Shown here piece after piece: positions 1 through 12,680 of a stretch of DNA of 64,000 nt (its first letter is position 1; the number at the start of each line of letters is the position of its first letter). The notes below the pieces were generated by a model that saw only the letters and a list, made by a program, of their open reading frames with translations, made no database searches and was not told where the DNA came from. Where the stretch lies: contig JAMXBD010003424.1 of NCBI GenBank assembly GCA_024138025.1, positions 56,603 to 120,602 on the forward strand, in the 5' to 3' direction. The position numbers were made by a program, and so were the translations under genes. The DNA is from Combretum micranthum (Eukaryota > Streptophyta > Magnoliopsida > Myrtales > Combretaceae).

Positions 1-1878
1 GATGCTTCAATTCAGGGTTTACGATGTGTTCTCATGTAAGAAGGAAGAGTTATAGCTTATGCTTCGAGATAGTTGAAATCACATGAGAAGAACTATCCCG
101 TACATGATCTTGAGTTGGCAGTGATAATTTTAGCATTGAAGTTGTGGAGACACTATCTTTTCGAGGAGAAATACAAGATTTATACGGATCACAAGAGTCT
201 GAAATATATTTTCACTCAAAAGGAACTCAACATAAGACAGAAATGGTGGTTAGAGTTAATTAAAGATTATGGTGTTGAGATTCTATATCACTCGAGAAAA
301 GCAAATGTAGTAGTTGACGCTCTGAATCGAAAGAAGCAAATAAATGTGGCAACTTTGATTACTGATCGGAAAGAAATACAAGAGAAATTAAGGAAAATGG
401 ATATCGAAGTGACTTTGAAGAAGGCTAATATTATGCTTGCTAGCTTAACTTTGTAACCTACGATTCTAGATCAAATTAAACAAAGTCAGAGGGAAGATCC
501 TGAAAGTGAAAAGTTGATGACTGCCATAAGGAATGGGAAGAGAAAAGAATTAAGGCTCGATGATGAAGGTATTATAAGATATGAGAATATAACTTTTGTG
601 CCAAAAGTTTATAATTTGAGAAAGGAAGTGATGCAAGAAGCTCATGCTTCAGCCTACGCCATTCATCTTAGAAGCACAAAGAGGTATAAGGACTTGAAGA
701 AAGTCTTCTAGTGGGATTATATGAAACGAGATGTAGCTGATCATGTGTCCAAGTGCTTAACTTGTCAATAGATTAGAACTGAACACCAGAGACCTGGAGG
801 AGAACTTCAACCCTTGTCAATACCTAAATGGAAGTGGAAAGACATAACAATGGATTTTGTATTGCTCTACTAAAAATTTTAGCTAAGCATGAAGTATGTG
901 GGTAATTGTGGATAGATTGACAAAATTTGACATTTCATTCCGTTAAGAGTTGGATGCTCATTGGAGAAGATGGCCCAAATCTATATAAGGGAGATAGTGA
1001 GGTTATACGGGATTCTAAAGTCGATTGTGTCAAATAGAGACTCACGTTTTGTTAGTCGATTTTGGAAAAGTTTGCATGAATCTTTAGGTACTTGGCTTCA
1101 GTTTAGTATTGCATTTCATCCACAGACAGATAGGCAATTAGAAAGAACAATTCAAATATTAGAAGATATGTTGAGAGTTTGTGCATTAGACTTGGAGGGT
1201 GATGGGATGACCATTTACCTCTGGTTGAATTTACATAATAATATTTATCAATCAGCCATACAAGTGGCTCCATATGAAGCCCTATGGAAGGAAGTACAGA
1301 TCTCCTCTATATTGGGATGAACTGGGAGAAAAAGCTTTGATCGGCCTAATTTGGTAAGTAGGTTGTTGATAAGATCTAAGTAGTCAAACAAAGAATGAAA
1401 GTGGCTTAAGACAGATACAAAAATATGGATATAAGAAGAAGACCTCTTGAATTCGAATGGGTGATCATGTATTCCTCCGAGTATCACCGATAAAAGGAGT
1501 GTTTAGAGTTAGTGTCGAGGGAAAATTAAATCTAAGATATATTGGTCTATTGAGATCTTAGAAAGAATTGGACCACTGGCTTATAGATTAGCTTTACCCC
1601 TGAATTTATCCAAAGTACACAATGTTTTTAATGTATCTCAGTTACGGAAAAGTGTATCAGACCCCGATGCTATCATCGACATGAATCAACAAGAAATTAA
1701 GCCAGATTTGACTATAGCTGAAAAACTTATTAGAGTTCTAGTTAGAATGGATAAAACATTAAGGAACAAAACAATTCCCATGGTTAAGGTGCAATGGAGT
1801 GGCCAAAGTAAATGGGAAGCTATCTGGGAAATCGAAAGTGCCATGAGACAAAAGTACCCTAAGTTATTTGAGCAATGA
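1..1878 (+). pseudogene. gypsy pol remnant: RNase H, integrase, chromodomain
   Basis: This is the 3' portion of a retrotransposon polyprotein. Bases 1-330 encode RNase H, with the DAS start, the catalytic-type acidic residue in HDLEL and the TDHKSL motif visible. Bases 514-775 encode the integrase zinc-binding domain, with paired His in HASAYAIH and paired Cys in SKCLTCQ. Bases 820-1320 encode the integrase core, with TMDFV, SNRDSRFVSRFW and FHPQTDRQLERT. Bases 1681-1878 encode a chromodomain (IPMVKVQWSGQSKWEAIWE) that in active elements steers insertion to marked chromatin. Stops at 456, 711, 769 and around 870 plus frame changes interrupt the frame, so no functional protein is expected. The order of domains and the terminal chromodomain identify a chromovirus. 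Confidence 0.85.
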
Positions 1879-1908
1879 ACAAGATAAGTTTTGGGGAAAA
1901 AACTTCTT

Positions 1909-1922
1909 AAAGGAGGAGAGAG
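1909..1922 (+). other. polypurine tract of the Tekay-like element
   Basis: The purine run AAAGGAGGAGAGAG lies directly before the TG that opens the LTR. It is in the expected place for the plus-strand primer of reverse transcription. Confidence 0.6.
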
Positions 1923-4438
1923 TGAAATATCCAAAAATTTTAAATGCTTAATTTATTTGAATACACATGTAATATGTTTTCTTGGGATATAGAATTGTAG
2001 TGGATAATTAGATAATAGAATATAATGTGTTAGCATAATTTATTAATTGTGATAAATTACATGTTTGACTAAGATAACATAAATTAGAATTTATGTAGTG
2101 CTGTATGATGTGCGTGTTAGTGTAATTTGATAAATTGTCTTACTTGTTAACTTTAAAGCATGTTAAAGTTTGATTTTCAAAACAAAAAAAGCCAAAACCA
2201 AACCCAGTCTTAGCAAAAATGTTTAGCTTAAATAAAATCCAAACCAAGCCCAAAACAAAGCCAAAGCCTACTCATTTTTTCTTCTTCAAATCTGCCATAA
2301 AAGTCAAACACAAAGGATAATTATCATTTTTCATTATGCCAAAATCACAAAGCAAAAACAAACCCTATATCGTCGATCTTACAAGCTCAATTTTCTAACG
2401 TTCTCATTCATATTTCCTTGCTCAATTCACCAAAAATTCTCTCCCACTCACCATCTACAAGTTGAAGAAAGCTTTGCATGCTCTTATGGTGAGTTATTCC
2501 TTTGTTTTTCTTGTAAGAATGATTATTGTTGGGATTTTATGGTTGAATGTGATTTTAATGACTTCCATATGTTTGATATATTGTATTTATGATGTAATTT
2601 TATTTATAGGACTTGGTGAGTTCTTGAAGTGTGTTATTTCAGTATGGGGAAGAGTTGGAATTGTCTTGAAGTTGAATGATGGATGTGGATTATAGAAGTT
2701 GCATGAAGTTGTTTGATGAGAGTGTTGAGGAGTAATGATGTTTATAAAGTTGTTAGGAGTATATGAAGGATTGTATATGACTTTTTTTGAGTTTAAGTTG
2801 TATTAGAACAAGTAAAAAGTGTTAAAATGAAGTTTAAAAATAGGGGAATTGTGTTTGAAAAAGCTACAAATTTTTTGTGTCCTAGGGTACACAGGCTGTG
2901 TAGGCGCCTGTGCTAATCCATACGGGGGCGTGGCAACGCCTGTGGTGGCTACTGGATGTTTGTTCCCAGTGTGCATGGCCATGATCATGAGCCATGCAGC
3001 AAGTTGTGCTGGGAATAGCCCTGCCCTTCTCGCTTCATATGGTTAGCACGACCACGAGCATGGGCCATGCTCTAAACCGTGCTAGGCCCTATTTCTCTAA
3101 AAAAAAAAAATCATTTTTCAAAATCTAAAATAAAAGTATATGTTATATATGTATATGTTATATATGTATGTTTATGTAACTATTAAATGAAGGATTTGAA
3201 TTTAGTTTTATTTAAGTTTTGTTTTGGATCAAGAACTTAGAAACTTGTCTAAAGTTAATGTTCTATTTCATACGAGTTGAATTCTTTTATTTCAAATAAT
3301 CCACCTTAGTTAAAAGAGTCTACAGATCTTTTATCTTGTATTCCAAGTACATAGTTACTTTGATTGTTGTTTGCTTAGAATAAGCATAATTTAAATCAAT
3401 TCTAATAAAAGAGAAATTATAAATTGTTTGAATTGGTTATGGTTTTTCATCGTTTAATTTGGTCCCGGGAGCGGTAATCTTGTTCGAGCGGACAGGGTAG
3501 TTAGGCACTTAGGTTACCTCTATAATGGTGCCAGGACTTTTATAAATGGCTTGACGGATAATTGATAGGGAAAATAGTATTGGTGTAACATTTGCTTATT
3601 CTTAAGAAGAAATAATATGATTTAGTTCACGTTTATGAGACCGATTGAATTAAGTGATATTATGAATTAAGTTAAGTAAGTTGAGTAACGACTATTAACC
3701 CTAGATAAAATTACTTTTCTTATTATTGGTTACATCATTTAGGAGATATAAGTATTTGGGCTACCTATATTAACCCTTCGATGTTGTGTCATTACTTTGG
3801 ACCCTTAGCTTCCTAGTGGAGTTTGAATACTTCTTTGTTGATTTACAAGGTTAATTAATGGATAATAAATGGATAGATGATGCATTGCATTTAGTCTAAG
3901 AGTGCTTGTCACAACATATTTGCCTTTGTTACTTGTGTATTGGACCTTTAGTTCATGATCTTCTCTTTCAGGTGTTGATGATGATGAGTTTTATACTCAG
4001 TTGGGATATGGAATCGATTTTGAGGACTTTTTGAATGATTGGGATGATTAGAAACCTCGACCTTATGAAGGAAAATCCTTTGTGATAGATTAGGAGGAAT
4101 ATGTTTTTGGACTAATATAATAGTTGTTAGATGTTTTGATAACTTAAATGTATTATATTTTAAAGTATGACCTAGAGTTTAAGTTTACAAGCTCTTATGT
4201 TTATATATATATAAGTAGTATTCCTTTTGTCTTGTTTATGCAAGTGGTAAGAAAGTTTATAATATTATGTATGAATTTCTTTTATGAAATGTTATCAAAT
4301 GGTTCTTATAATAGGTTTGGGTAAGCAATTCTACAAACTTTCTCTTTACAGATAGCCTTGCATGTAATCCTGAAGGTTATAAATGGCTAGGAACTGGATG
4401 TGTATGTTTTAATTAAGTAGCGAATCTGGATCCTTACA
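1923..4438 (+). repeat. 3' LTR of the Tekay-like gypsy element
   Basis: The LTR begins TGAAATATCC right after the polypurine tract and is taken to end at GGATCCTTACA, giving about 2.5 kb. A GC-rich patch at 2880-3090 carries gcctgtg/gggcgtgg and gagcatgggccatgctc-type palindromic motifs, common in Tekay LTRs. A stretch around 3970-4050 (GTTGATGATGATGAGTTTTA) resembles the short coding-like segment often found near the end of such LTRs. Small ORFs in this interval are not conserved genes. The right edge rests only on the terminal CA and could be off. Confidence 0.55.
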
Positions 4439-4975
4439 AACGCATAGTAAGATCTTATTTTTAAATAAAATTAATATTAAAAGCTTTTTAGTGATATAAG
4501 ATTTTATCAAAATTAAAGATTACATATGAAAAGTTATTTACAATTAAAATATAAATATTTTGACGTAGTATTTTGGAAGCTAGGTCCTTGCTCTTGGAAG
4601 GTCTTAGATGGAGATTATGGGATGGTATTAGTTAAAAATCTAAAATTAATTTTCACTGAATTAATACATTAATTTCTTTTAAGATAACATATCATTTAAG
4701 TGTGTCAAATATTAACTTTTAATAAATAAATTATTGAATAGATGCTAAAGTGTGTCAAAATTAAACTATAAACACTAAAGTGCAATTAACTAAAGTACAG
4801 ACAACAAAATATAAAAAAATGTAACAATATTAATTTTTCTGTTAACAAAGACAGTCAATTGAACAAACAAGCACTAAATTGCTAAAATCTTAAAAATTAT
4901 GCACTAAATTACCAAAAATCAAAAGTACAAACACTTTCAGTGCCTTTATCTCTTAATGGATGGGTCATGTTTACA
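4439..4975. other. AT-rich intergenic stretch, no gene seen
   Basis: No coding signal is visible. Around 4690-4950 the words cactaaa, actaaag and gcactaaatt recur irregularly, suggesting an old decayed repeat, but no ends or target duplication could be set. Confidence 0.4.
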
Positions 4976-5115
4976 AGGTAAATCTATTGTGTGTTGTGCC
5001 ACCTCATCCTCAAAAGTGGAGACATGACGAGGGAGCAAGCACTTTGTTGACCTTTTACTTTTGAGAAAAAGAAAACACAAGCTATTGATGAAGGAAAACT
5101 TCTCTCTTTTCTATA
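4976..5115 (+). repeat. left arm of a ~130-bp inverted repeat pair
   Basis: The sequence from GGTAAATCTATTGTG through TTGTGCCACCTCATCCTCAA to GAGAAAAAGAAAACACAA and AACTTCTCTCTT reappears as the reverse complement at about 19190-19316. The match covers roughly 130-140 bp with scattered mismatches and small indels, and fades on both sides. The arms face each other across 14.3 kb that contains a PIF/Harbinger gene pair. No matching target duplication was found outside them. They could be terminal inverted repeats of a large element, or two unrelated copies of a dispersed repeat in opposite orientation. Confidence 0.75.
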
Positions 5116-5972
5116 AATTCATCCTTTTTATTTTTTTGTTTTTCTTTTCTTTTTTCCTATGGGTTTGCAACCATATTTGTCTTGTGGCCTTGTGTCTATA
5201 TTTACATTAAGACTTTAGCTTTCATCAATTTTGGTTTTAGTTTTAATTTTGATTTTCAAAAAATGGTTTTGAGGCCTAGTTCCAACAAGTTTCAATGGTT
5301 TTTACTTTTAGTATTGGTTTTGATAGTAATGTGATTATCATATTGGTTCAAGTTAAATTATATATGTATATGTTTTTAATGATTGATTCAATTATATATT
5401 GCATTAGAGATCTTCAAGTCACATGTGGTATGACTTTGTATATATTTATATGTAGTGATCCATATTGAACTTTTCCCTCTCATTCCTTATTTTTTAGATG
5501 CTGATCTTACTACAATTAATGAATTTGGAATTTAGAGAGTGACAATGTGCAAAAATATGTATTAATAAGAGAAACTAGATACTACAATGGATATAATTTA
5601 TTTGTAGAGTTTAGTTTTAATTCTGAATTTTTTAGTTAGTTAGAGATATATACAGCAGAGCCATCGCATCTCGATCTTAGGATGTGACAATCAGCTTGAT
5701 GGTGAAGGTGGTGTAACACTAAATGGATGTCCTGCTTTTAACCTTTATGCCTACTAAACTACGTGTAGAAGTGGATAAACTATTTTATTCAAATTTGACA
5801 CCGAAGGATATGAGTAATATATTAGATTTAGATGATTTGGGAAGAGAACTTATGATCTCAGCAATATCACTTTATATATATAAATGGAGAGCCAAGTTTC
5901 ACAAAAGCAATGAGATTAATGTGTTGTTCACTTGAGTTGAATTCTGATTCCATTACATGCTTATTACCTATT
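5116..5972. other. non-coding AT-rich stretch
   Basis: No recognisable gene. A 70-codon open frame at 5723-5935 (starts MDVLLLTFMPTKL) has no family resemblance that I can see and is flanked by stops. It may be a decayed exon of the neighbouring transposon or chance. Confidence 0.35.
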
Positions 5973-5999
5973 GGGCCTCTATTATATTGTTTAGTTTGT

Positions 6000-8240
6000 T
6001 TTTAGGCCCGTAATTAGGATTCCATTCATGGAATTAAGAATCACAATTCAAACCTGCTTATATTATCCAATTCCAAAAATAACCCTGCTATAATGAAATA
6101 ATCACATCAATCAACCACGCTTTTATCAAACTTGCTCTTTCACTTTTCAAAGCTACTCGTCCCTTTTTTGCTCAGACCCTAGCTCTATCGCTCTCTACTT
6201 GGCTTTGATGTGTGGCAAGAAATCTCTCTCTCTCTCTCTTCGTTGGTTTCGTCTCTATCTTGACTTAGCTTTAATGTTTGAATCGAACAATCGCTAAGGT
6301 TTACTATTTTTAATTCTTTTTCAATTTTGATTCCAAGTAGCTGATGATGATAAAGAAATTTACTTGACATTGCAACCATTTGATCACTGAAGATTAGAGG
6401 AAAAATATGTTGTAATATGCTTCTATTGCTAATGTATTGATTGATTGTTTATTCATGGATTTGAATTCCGAAAGCTACGGTATTGTTCTAGGATTTTTAA
6501 GCATGTAGATATGGAATTAAAAATGAGTTTATTCATCATTTCATTGCATATGATTCAATTAAGACATTATATCAAATGCGATTGTTAGGGTTGCTGTTTA
6601 TTAACAATTTCAACAATTACACATCTATTAATTAAAATTAATGAAACCCTCAATCCTTATGCATTCTGTGATTGTGAATAGGTCATTGTATCGATGATGA
6701 AGAAGCCATAATCATTAGTCCAGTTTTCCTTATTTTACTAATTCTGCTATCTGATCCAAGTATAGGTTACCCTCTCTGCCTCTTTTAAACCTGTCTCTTT
6801 CAATCAGAATTATTTTATCTTTTGTGTTTGTAGCACCTGTAATTTCTGGATATGAGAAGCGATCGACTCTATTTTTTTTTTTTTTTGCCTTTTTTGTTGC
6901 AAGTTTGCTTAATATTGGGATTTTATATTGATATATAAAAGTTGTCGATGGAGGATAGTGTATTTGCCATTATGAATTTCATGTGGCTTGATTATGTCGT
7001 GGTGATATCTGTCGTGCATTCTACCTTTTGCATTTCTCCACTTCTTGAGTGAAACTTGTAGATCCTTTTCGTCTCTTTGATTTCTATAGTTGGGATTTAT
7101 TCCTTTGCTCAATCAGTAACTCAATACCACCTAACTCCTCTAGATAGCAGTACATAATTAACGAGAATCATGTTTGTGATACTTGTTTGACATAATGGTT
7201 GTTCCTTCTGATATTTGTTGACAAATTGTTAACTTAAATGGTTTTTTTTCTTTTTTTTTTTTAATATTGGCTAGCAAAAGAAATAGCATTCTTTGTGTAC
7301 TGTTTAGTTGCTAGTTGAAAAGGTTGACAATTGCTTTTCTCCTGCTGCAAGCTTCAATTCAATTTTTTATATTCCAAGGCAACTGGACTTGCTCAACTCA
7401 AATTGAACTTGCTCTCAATGGTGAGGCAACTTCTATATTTACCGTCTACCTTCGTATCTTGTCTTATTCATAATCCTAGTATGGATTTTGTTACCCAAGA
7501 AATAAAAACATGACTGTATTAGGTAATACTCCATCCAACTATTTAACACTCATTAACTACCTAAATCTTCTATTAAGGGATGATTGCAAAAAAATTGATT
7601 GAACTATTGGTCAAGTGTAGATGGTGCCTTTAAGCTTTTTAAATATCATTTCAGTTTTTAAATTGGTAAATATTATAAAAGTAGATTTCATATTATCATA
7701 TATATTTTTAATCAATTACTATTTATTGCAATTTAAAAAAAAATCAATCCTAGATTAATCATGCTAAGAGACTTTATACTGGTGCCACTTAATGATAAAA
7801 ATCTTAGCCATTTAAATATATTTATACATATATATATGTCAAGTGTTAATTTCTTCTAAATGGTTCCAAGACGAATCACATTCACTCTCTTCGTTTTCAA
7901 GTTGGATTATTATAAAAGGAAACATTACAAAGGCTTATTATGTCATTTCTTTGAATTGTTGAAACATTCTAATCCATTGGAAAAGTGTTGTTGACATATA
8001 CAAATAGTATGCAGATGTATGTTGATTCAAACATTAAACATATACAAATCTTAATGACATATACATATTTGTCATTGTCCCAGTGATAGATCAAGTTTGT
8101 TTACATGTTGATGATCGATGGAGGAAAAAGAAAATCGTTTGTTTTCTTTTAGCTTTAGTTGTAGAACATTGTAACGTTGCTTGCCACATAATTTCCTTTT
8201 TATATGCTTTGGTCTTACATTCCTACTAACCTCATGTATG
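6000..8240. other. 5' non-coding part of the Harbinger region
   Basis: Nothing coding is recognised. The stretch contains a short CT microsatellite near 6222-6240, T-rich runs near 6871-6886 and 7245-7262, and pyrimidine-rich sequence resembling a leader or intron upstream of the transposase. Confidence 0.35.
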
Positions 8241-8244
8241 GTCT

Positions 8245-9360
8245 TATAGTTTGGATTGCTATCAACAATGTAGATATATTAGGAGACTTGTTCATAGTGA
8301 TAATGTGGCATGTATTGAACAATTGAGATTAGATAGGCATGCTTTTTTCAAACTTTGTGAGATGTTAAAAGGTACAGGAGGGCTGAAATCAATAAGGAAT
8401 ATACATGTGGATAAGCAAATTGCAATGTTCTTGCATACAATTGCTCACCACGTGAAGAATAGGGTGATTAAGTATAATTTTAGGAGGATGAGTGATGGAA
8501 ATATTTCAAGGTAAAAAAATCCCATATTGATGATTAAATTCATAAAATTTTAATGAAAAATCATTCTAAACTTTACCCATATTTTTATCTTATCTAGAAA
8601 TGCTTAGGTGCTTTTGGATGGAACACATATCCCAATTAAAGTGCCAATGAAAGATAAGCCTCGATATAGAACTCGAAAAAATGAGATTGCAACTAATGTG
8701 TTGGGTGTTTGTACACCAAATATGCTTTTTGTTTATGTGTTGCTTGGGTGGGAGGGCTCTGCTATTGATAGTAGAATACTTTGAGGTGCAATCATTAGGA
8801 GAAATTGCCTTAAAGTACCATAGGGTATGATTTGCTGTAACTCACAAAATTTTGAATTTAGTTTTCTTTAAGTAATGTCTTTGTTAAAACATAGTTCACT
8901 TCTTCTTTCACTCATATAGGATGTTATTATTTGGTTGATGGAGGCTATCCCAATTGTAAAGGATTCTTGGCACCACTTAGGGGTCAAAGGTATCATTTAA
9001 ATGAATGGCACCAAGGTCATCAACCAAGATCTCCTGAGGAATTGTTTAATCTGAGGCATGCATCTGCCCGAAATGTGATTGAGAGGTGCTTCGGTTTACT
9101 TAAAATGAGATGGAGCATTCTAAGGAATCTGTCATTTTATCCAGCAAAAATTCATAATTGTGTGATACTTGCTTGTTGTTTACTCCACAACTTCATAGGA
9201 TAGAGATGGCCTTTGACCTTCTTAAGGATGGCATGAATTCTATAGAAGAAAACAATGTAGACAATGAAGATGAACTTATTGCAACCTTAGGGAGTAATGA
9301 TGCCTAGATAACTTGGAGACAACAACTGGCAACTCAAATGTTCAATGATTGTAGTGGAGG
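8245..9360 (+). pseudogene. PIF/Harbinger DDE transposase pseudogene
   Basis: The transposase would excise and reinsert the element. Exon-like segment 1 (8245-8512) encodes a HARBI1-type N-terminal region: RRLVHSDNVACIEQLRLDRH, then FKLCEMLKGTGGLKSIRNIH. After a probable short intron (donor near 8512, acceptor near 8597), segment 2 carries the first catalytic Asp in [10 protein letters not shown] (about 8617). After a second gap (about 8823-8920), segment 3 carries the second Asp in YYLVDGGYPN (about 8937) and the Glu in ARNVIERCFGLLK (about 9081). TGA near 8782, TAG near 8820 and a frameshift near 9200 disrupt it. The C-terminus (WRQQLATQMFN) continues in another frame to about 9360. All three DDE residues are still readable, so decay is moderate. 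Confidence 0.85.
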
Positions 9361-9639
9361 GAATCATAATTAGAATAGATATAAGTGAAATTCTAAGCTA
9401 TGTTTAATTTCATTGTATGCTCTTTTTGGAGTATTTTTGTTCTATATGACTTTATGATTTGTCAATTGAAAGTATGGAATTCAAATCTTGATATTATGTT
9501 GTTTTCTTTTATTGCAATTTATCATATTGCTATTGTTATATTATCAGGTTGTTTTTTTGCGGATATCTAATTTATATTGAAGACAATAGAAGCTAAAGTA
9601 ACAGAGGGTATAAAAACAAAGTAGACAATTATTGAAGAC

Positions 9640-12035
9640 AATGCATTGGTTGAGTGTATGGTGGAATTGTACAACAATGGAACACATAATGCTGATACTA
9701 GCTTTGGGAGTAGATATCTCAATGAATTGGAGAGGACGCTTCTCATCAAGTTACCCAATTGTGGTTTGAAAGCAAAACCACATATTGAATCGCACATTAG
9801 AACCTTGAAGGAAGGTTGGAGTATAGTTTATGATATGGTCTATGGGAAAACAACTAGTGGGTTTGGATGGGATTCGGTCTGGAAGATGGTGACTATTGAG
9901 AAGAAAGTATGGGATGCATACTTATCAGTATGTAAACTCATTTCTCTAATATTATATTATGTCATTGTGGGTTATGGTAGTTTTTATTGTTTTTTGTTTA
10001 GTAATGATTATTCTAAGTATGTAAATGGTTGAATATTAGAGAATGTTGCCTTGGTTTTACAATCTTTCATCAAATGGTAGTGCCAATACATGCTGATATT
10101 ATAGTAGTGCTTCTCTACTTTAGGTGAAAGTGTTTCATATAATGGAGAAGATAATCCCCTATAATAAAGGAATTTAGTGAGACAATAGAGTTTTGCTTGT
10201 TTCTGCAGTAAAAATGGAAATTGATAATGGACTTAAATATTTTGAATTAGGCAAACCCAAAAGCTATTCTTCCATCAAGTATTTGATAGTAGGTCTTGCA
10301 TCATTGCCACCCGCTTCCAAGTTTTGTTGACTGATTTTCATCATCTTGATGAACGAATTCACAGCCTAGTCTATTTGTTACTATACAGTTGAGACCATAT
10401 GCCAGGCCTGTGAAGATGAAGCAAAATCATACAAAACATCATACCTTTCAAATGCAGAAAAATATTTGATGGCTAATACACACCACATGTACTATTTCCT
10501 TTCTTGACAAATGATAGTGAATTGAATCCTTAAGCAAAAGTGCAAAAACCACTTTGATAATGATGCTGAAAAAAAAGTCTAGGTCTGCGGCTGGGAAGAG
10601 GGAAACAGAAGTGGAATATCATTGTCTATATGATAGCATAGAATGATTGAATATCATTGTTTTCTCATCATATTAGTTCGTGCATATTCGGGTTAAATTT
10701 GTGATGTCCTATCAGGAATTAGTTTGTGCTACTCTGTTATTAATCCGTCAGCTTCGGATTGTTCTGTTTTTTCAAGAAAGTTGTATTGAAACATATCTAC
10801 CTGTGTATGTGTGTGTGCTGTTATACTTTATAGGGGTGTGATCATTTTTGTTAAACCAAATGAAATTACCATATGGGAGTTCAGGTTAGGGTTCATTTAA
10901 GTTGTAATAGGGCAAAAATAAGACTCAACATTATAAGGGTATTAAATCTATTCATTAAATTCTCATTATCTATATGATAGCTAAAGGGGAATTGAGGGGA
11001 AAAAAAAACCAGATTTAGAAATTTTAATCTTTAGTGCATGTGGGGGTATGTGTGTGTGTACACTACAATATCTCTATACTATTCTATTATTTATTTATTT
11101 TGCCAGCCATAGTTTACACATATTCAAAACATCTTATTTTATGTGCGAATGATTGTTATGAATATGTTGGGTATGACTTCTACCATGGTAATAAAGAACG
11201 ATACTAGTAATATATCTATAGGCATTCCATACTTTTGAAGACTATGGCTATTGTGACTTTTTTGCATTGCGATCCCTATGGGGATTTATCATTAGTGGAT
11301 GAGATAGTGGATAGTCTACTCAGTTTCTTGAATTGGTGTTCTTATTGTTTAATCTTGGTTGAGGAACCTTGCTTTGTAATTCATTTTGGTCAAGTGTTTC
11401 TATATTGCTTATTGAGAAGGGGATCTGAGACTCTTGCAATTTTGTTCTACCACTCCTATAGTTAAGCAGTTCATGTTGACAGTAAATGGTACCAAGTTAA
11501 ATCCTCACCAGGATGATATATATCTATAATGATCTTCTTAATGTTTTCAATATTTTTTGTTTTATTTGCAAAGCCATAGAGATGCTGCTGTTTTTATGAA
11601 TAGGAGGTTCCCTTACCTAGAAGAGCTCTCTATGATATATGGAAAAGATCGGGCCATGGGTCAAGATGCACAAACTGCTGAGGATGTCATTGAAGAGCTG
11701 AATAAAGAAGAAGCAACTATACATGATGTTGCAAATGAGTTGCCAATGAGAGATGAAGAAGATGATCACTCATCTCATCATAGTGTTACTCATTCTAGTA
11801 TAAAAAGGAAAGGAAGCTTGTTTAGAGATGGAGCAATATCTGAGCTATCATCCGTTATTAAAAGCTTTGAGACTGGCATGAGGGATATGAAGAAGAGTAA
11901 ACAAATTTAGTTGTGAAGCGTTTGTCAGTTGATGAGCGAAGAAGGGAAGTGAAACGATTAAACAAATTTATTCGAACAATTGAGAGTCTAACACAACAAG
12001 AGTTGAAAGCTGTTTTGATCAAATTGCCTAAGTAG
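9640..12035 (+). pseudogene. Myb/SANT-like partner gene of the Harbinger element
   Basis: The product belongs to the plant Myb/SANT-like family (Myb_DNA-bind_3), which in PIF/Harbinger elements binds the element ends and helps the transposase reach the nucleus. Exon 1 (about 9640-9927) encodes VECMVELYNNGTHNADTSF, LNELERTLLIKLPNCGLKAK, HIESHIRTLKEGWSIVYDM and SGFGWDSVWKM, the usual domain in order. Exon 2 (11557-11910) continues SHRDAAVFMNRRFPYLEELS, then an acidic, serine-rich tail. A roughly 1.6-kb intron lies between, with donor tca/GTATGT near 9928 and acceptor near 11570; simple splicing leaves the frame unmatched. After a stop at 11908 the C-terminal part continues in another frame (SVDERRREVKRLNKFIRTIE) to TAG at 12033. 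Probably non-functional. Confidence 0.75.
9930..11556 (+). other. probable intron of the Myb/SANT-like gene
   Basis: No conserved protein is recognised. Open frames at 11235-11465 and on the opposite strand look like chance. A small stretch on the minus strand at 10250-10540 looks exon-like (gtatgatg ... cacag junctions) but could not be assigned to a family. Confidence 0.4.
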
Positions 12036-12680
12036 AAGGAAAATTTAGCTGGCTTTATGAACTTTAATCGAAAGATCGTTTGGATTATGTTAGTGACATT
12101 TTGGTGTCCACATAATGTCAATTGGATTACTTTATGTTGCTTTTGATCACTTTAGTCACATTTTAGAGTCTACATAGTTTGAGGAACTCAAGAATTGGAT
12201 TATGTTGGGTTGCTTTTGGATACTTACTTTTATCGATCCTTTTTTGATATATTGATGCTTTTGGATACATTTTATGATATGCTATAGTGAATGAAGTTGC
12301 ACTATTGTATAAATCATTTTTCATCATATTATTGATGAGATTAAATTTTTAGCTTGTTGGAATTAAAATTTAGGTTTTTTCTTTAATATTCTCAAGTCTT
12401 TATATTGATAACATGATTTTTAACTTTGTACTTTCCTTTGTTTCATGTAATATCTATACCATATATAATATTCTATTAATATAATAATGAAATTAAAATT
12501 TTCTATTAATATATATTACTATATATTAAATATATAAATATATGTTTAATTATATATCTTGTAAAATATAAATTAATATATATATTAAAGACAAGGGCAT
12601 TTTTGTATTTGTCTTAACAATTAATGAGCTACTCATTATTTAAATTCAATCAAGTGAGCAATGTATTAGCAATTCATTAC

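Larger units (their letters stand above)
1..4438 (+). mobile_element. Ty3/gypsy chromovirus, Tekay/Del type, 3' half
   Basis: The window opens inside the pol gene of a long Ty3/gypsy element. Reading on the plus strand it contains, in order, RNase H, integrase, a C-terminal chromodomain, a purine-rich tract and a long 3' LTR. The chromodomain and the RNase H motif [20 protein letters not shown] fit the Tekay (Del) clade of plant chromoviruses, whose LTRs are typically several kilobases long. The 5' LTR, gag, protease and reverse transcriptase lie outside the window, so no target-site duplication can be tested. Several in-frame stops show that it is dead. The 3' end is placed at a terminal CA and is uncertain. 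Confidence 0.8.

Noticed and set aside
5723..5935. 70-codon frame upstream of the Harbinger region
   Set aside because: No motif or homologue recognised and no splice or start context.
10250..10540. Exon-like minus-strand stretch inside the Myb gene intron
   Set aside because: Short peptide runs (NLEAGGNDARPTIKYLMEE) could not be tied to a family; without a search a captured gene cannot be claimed.
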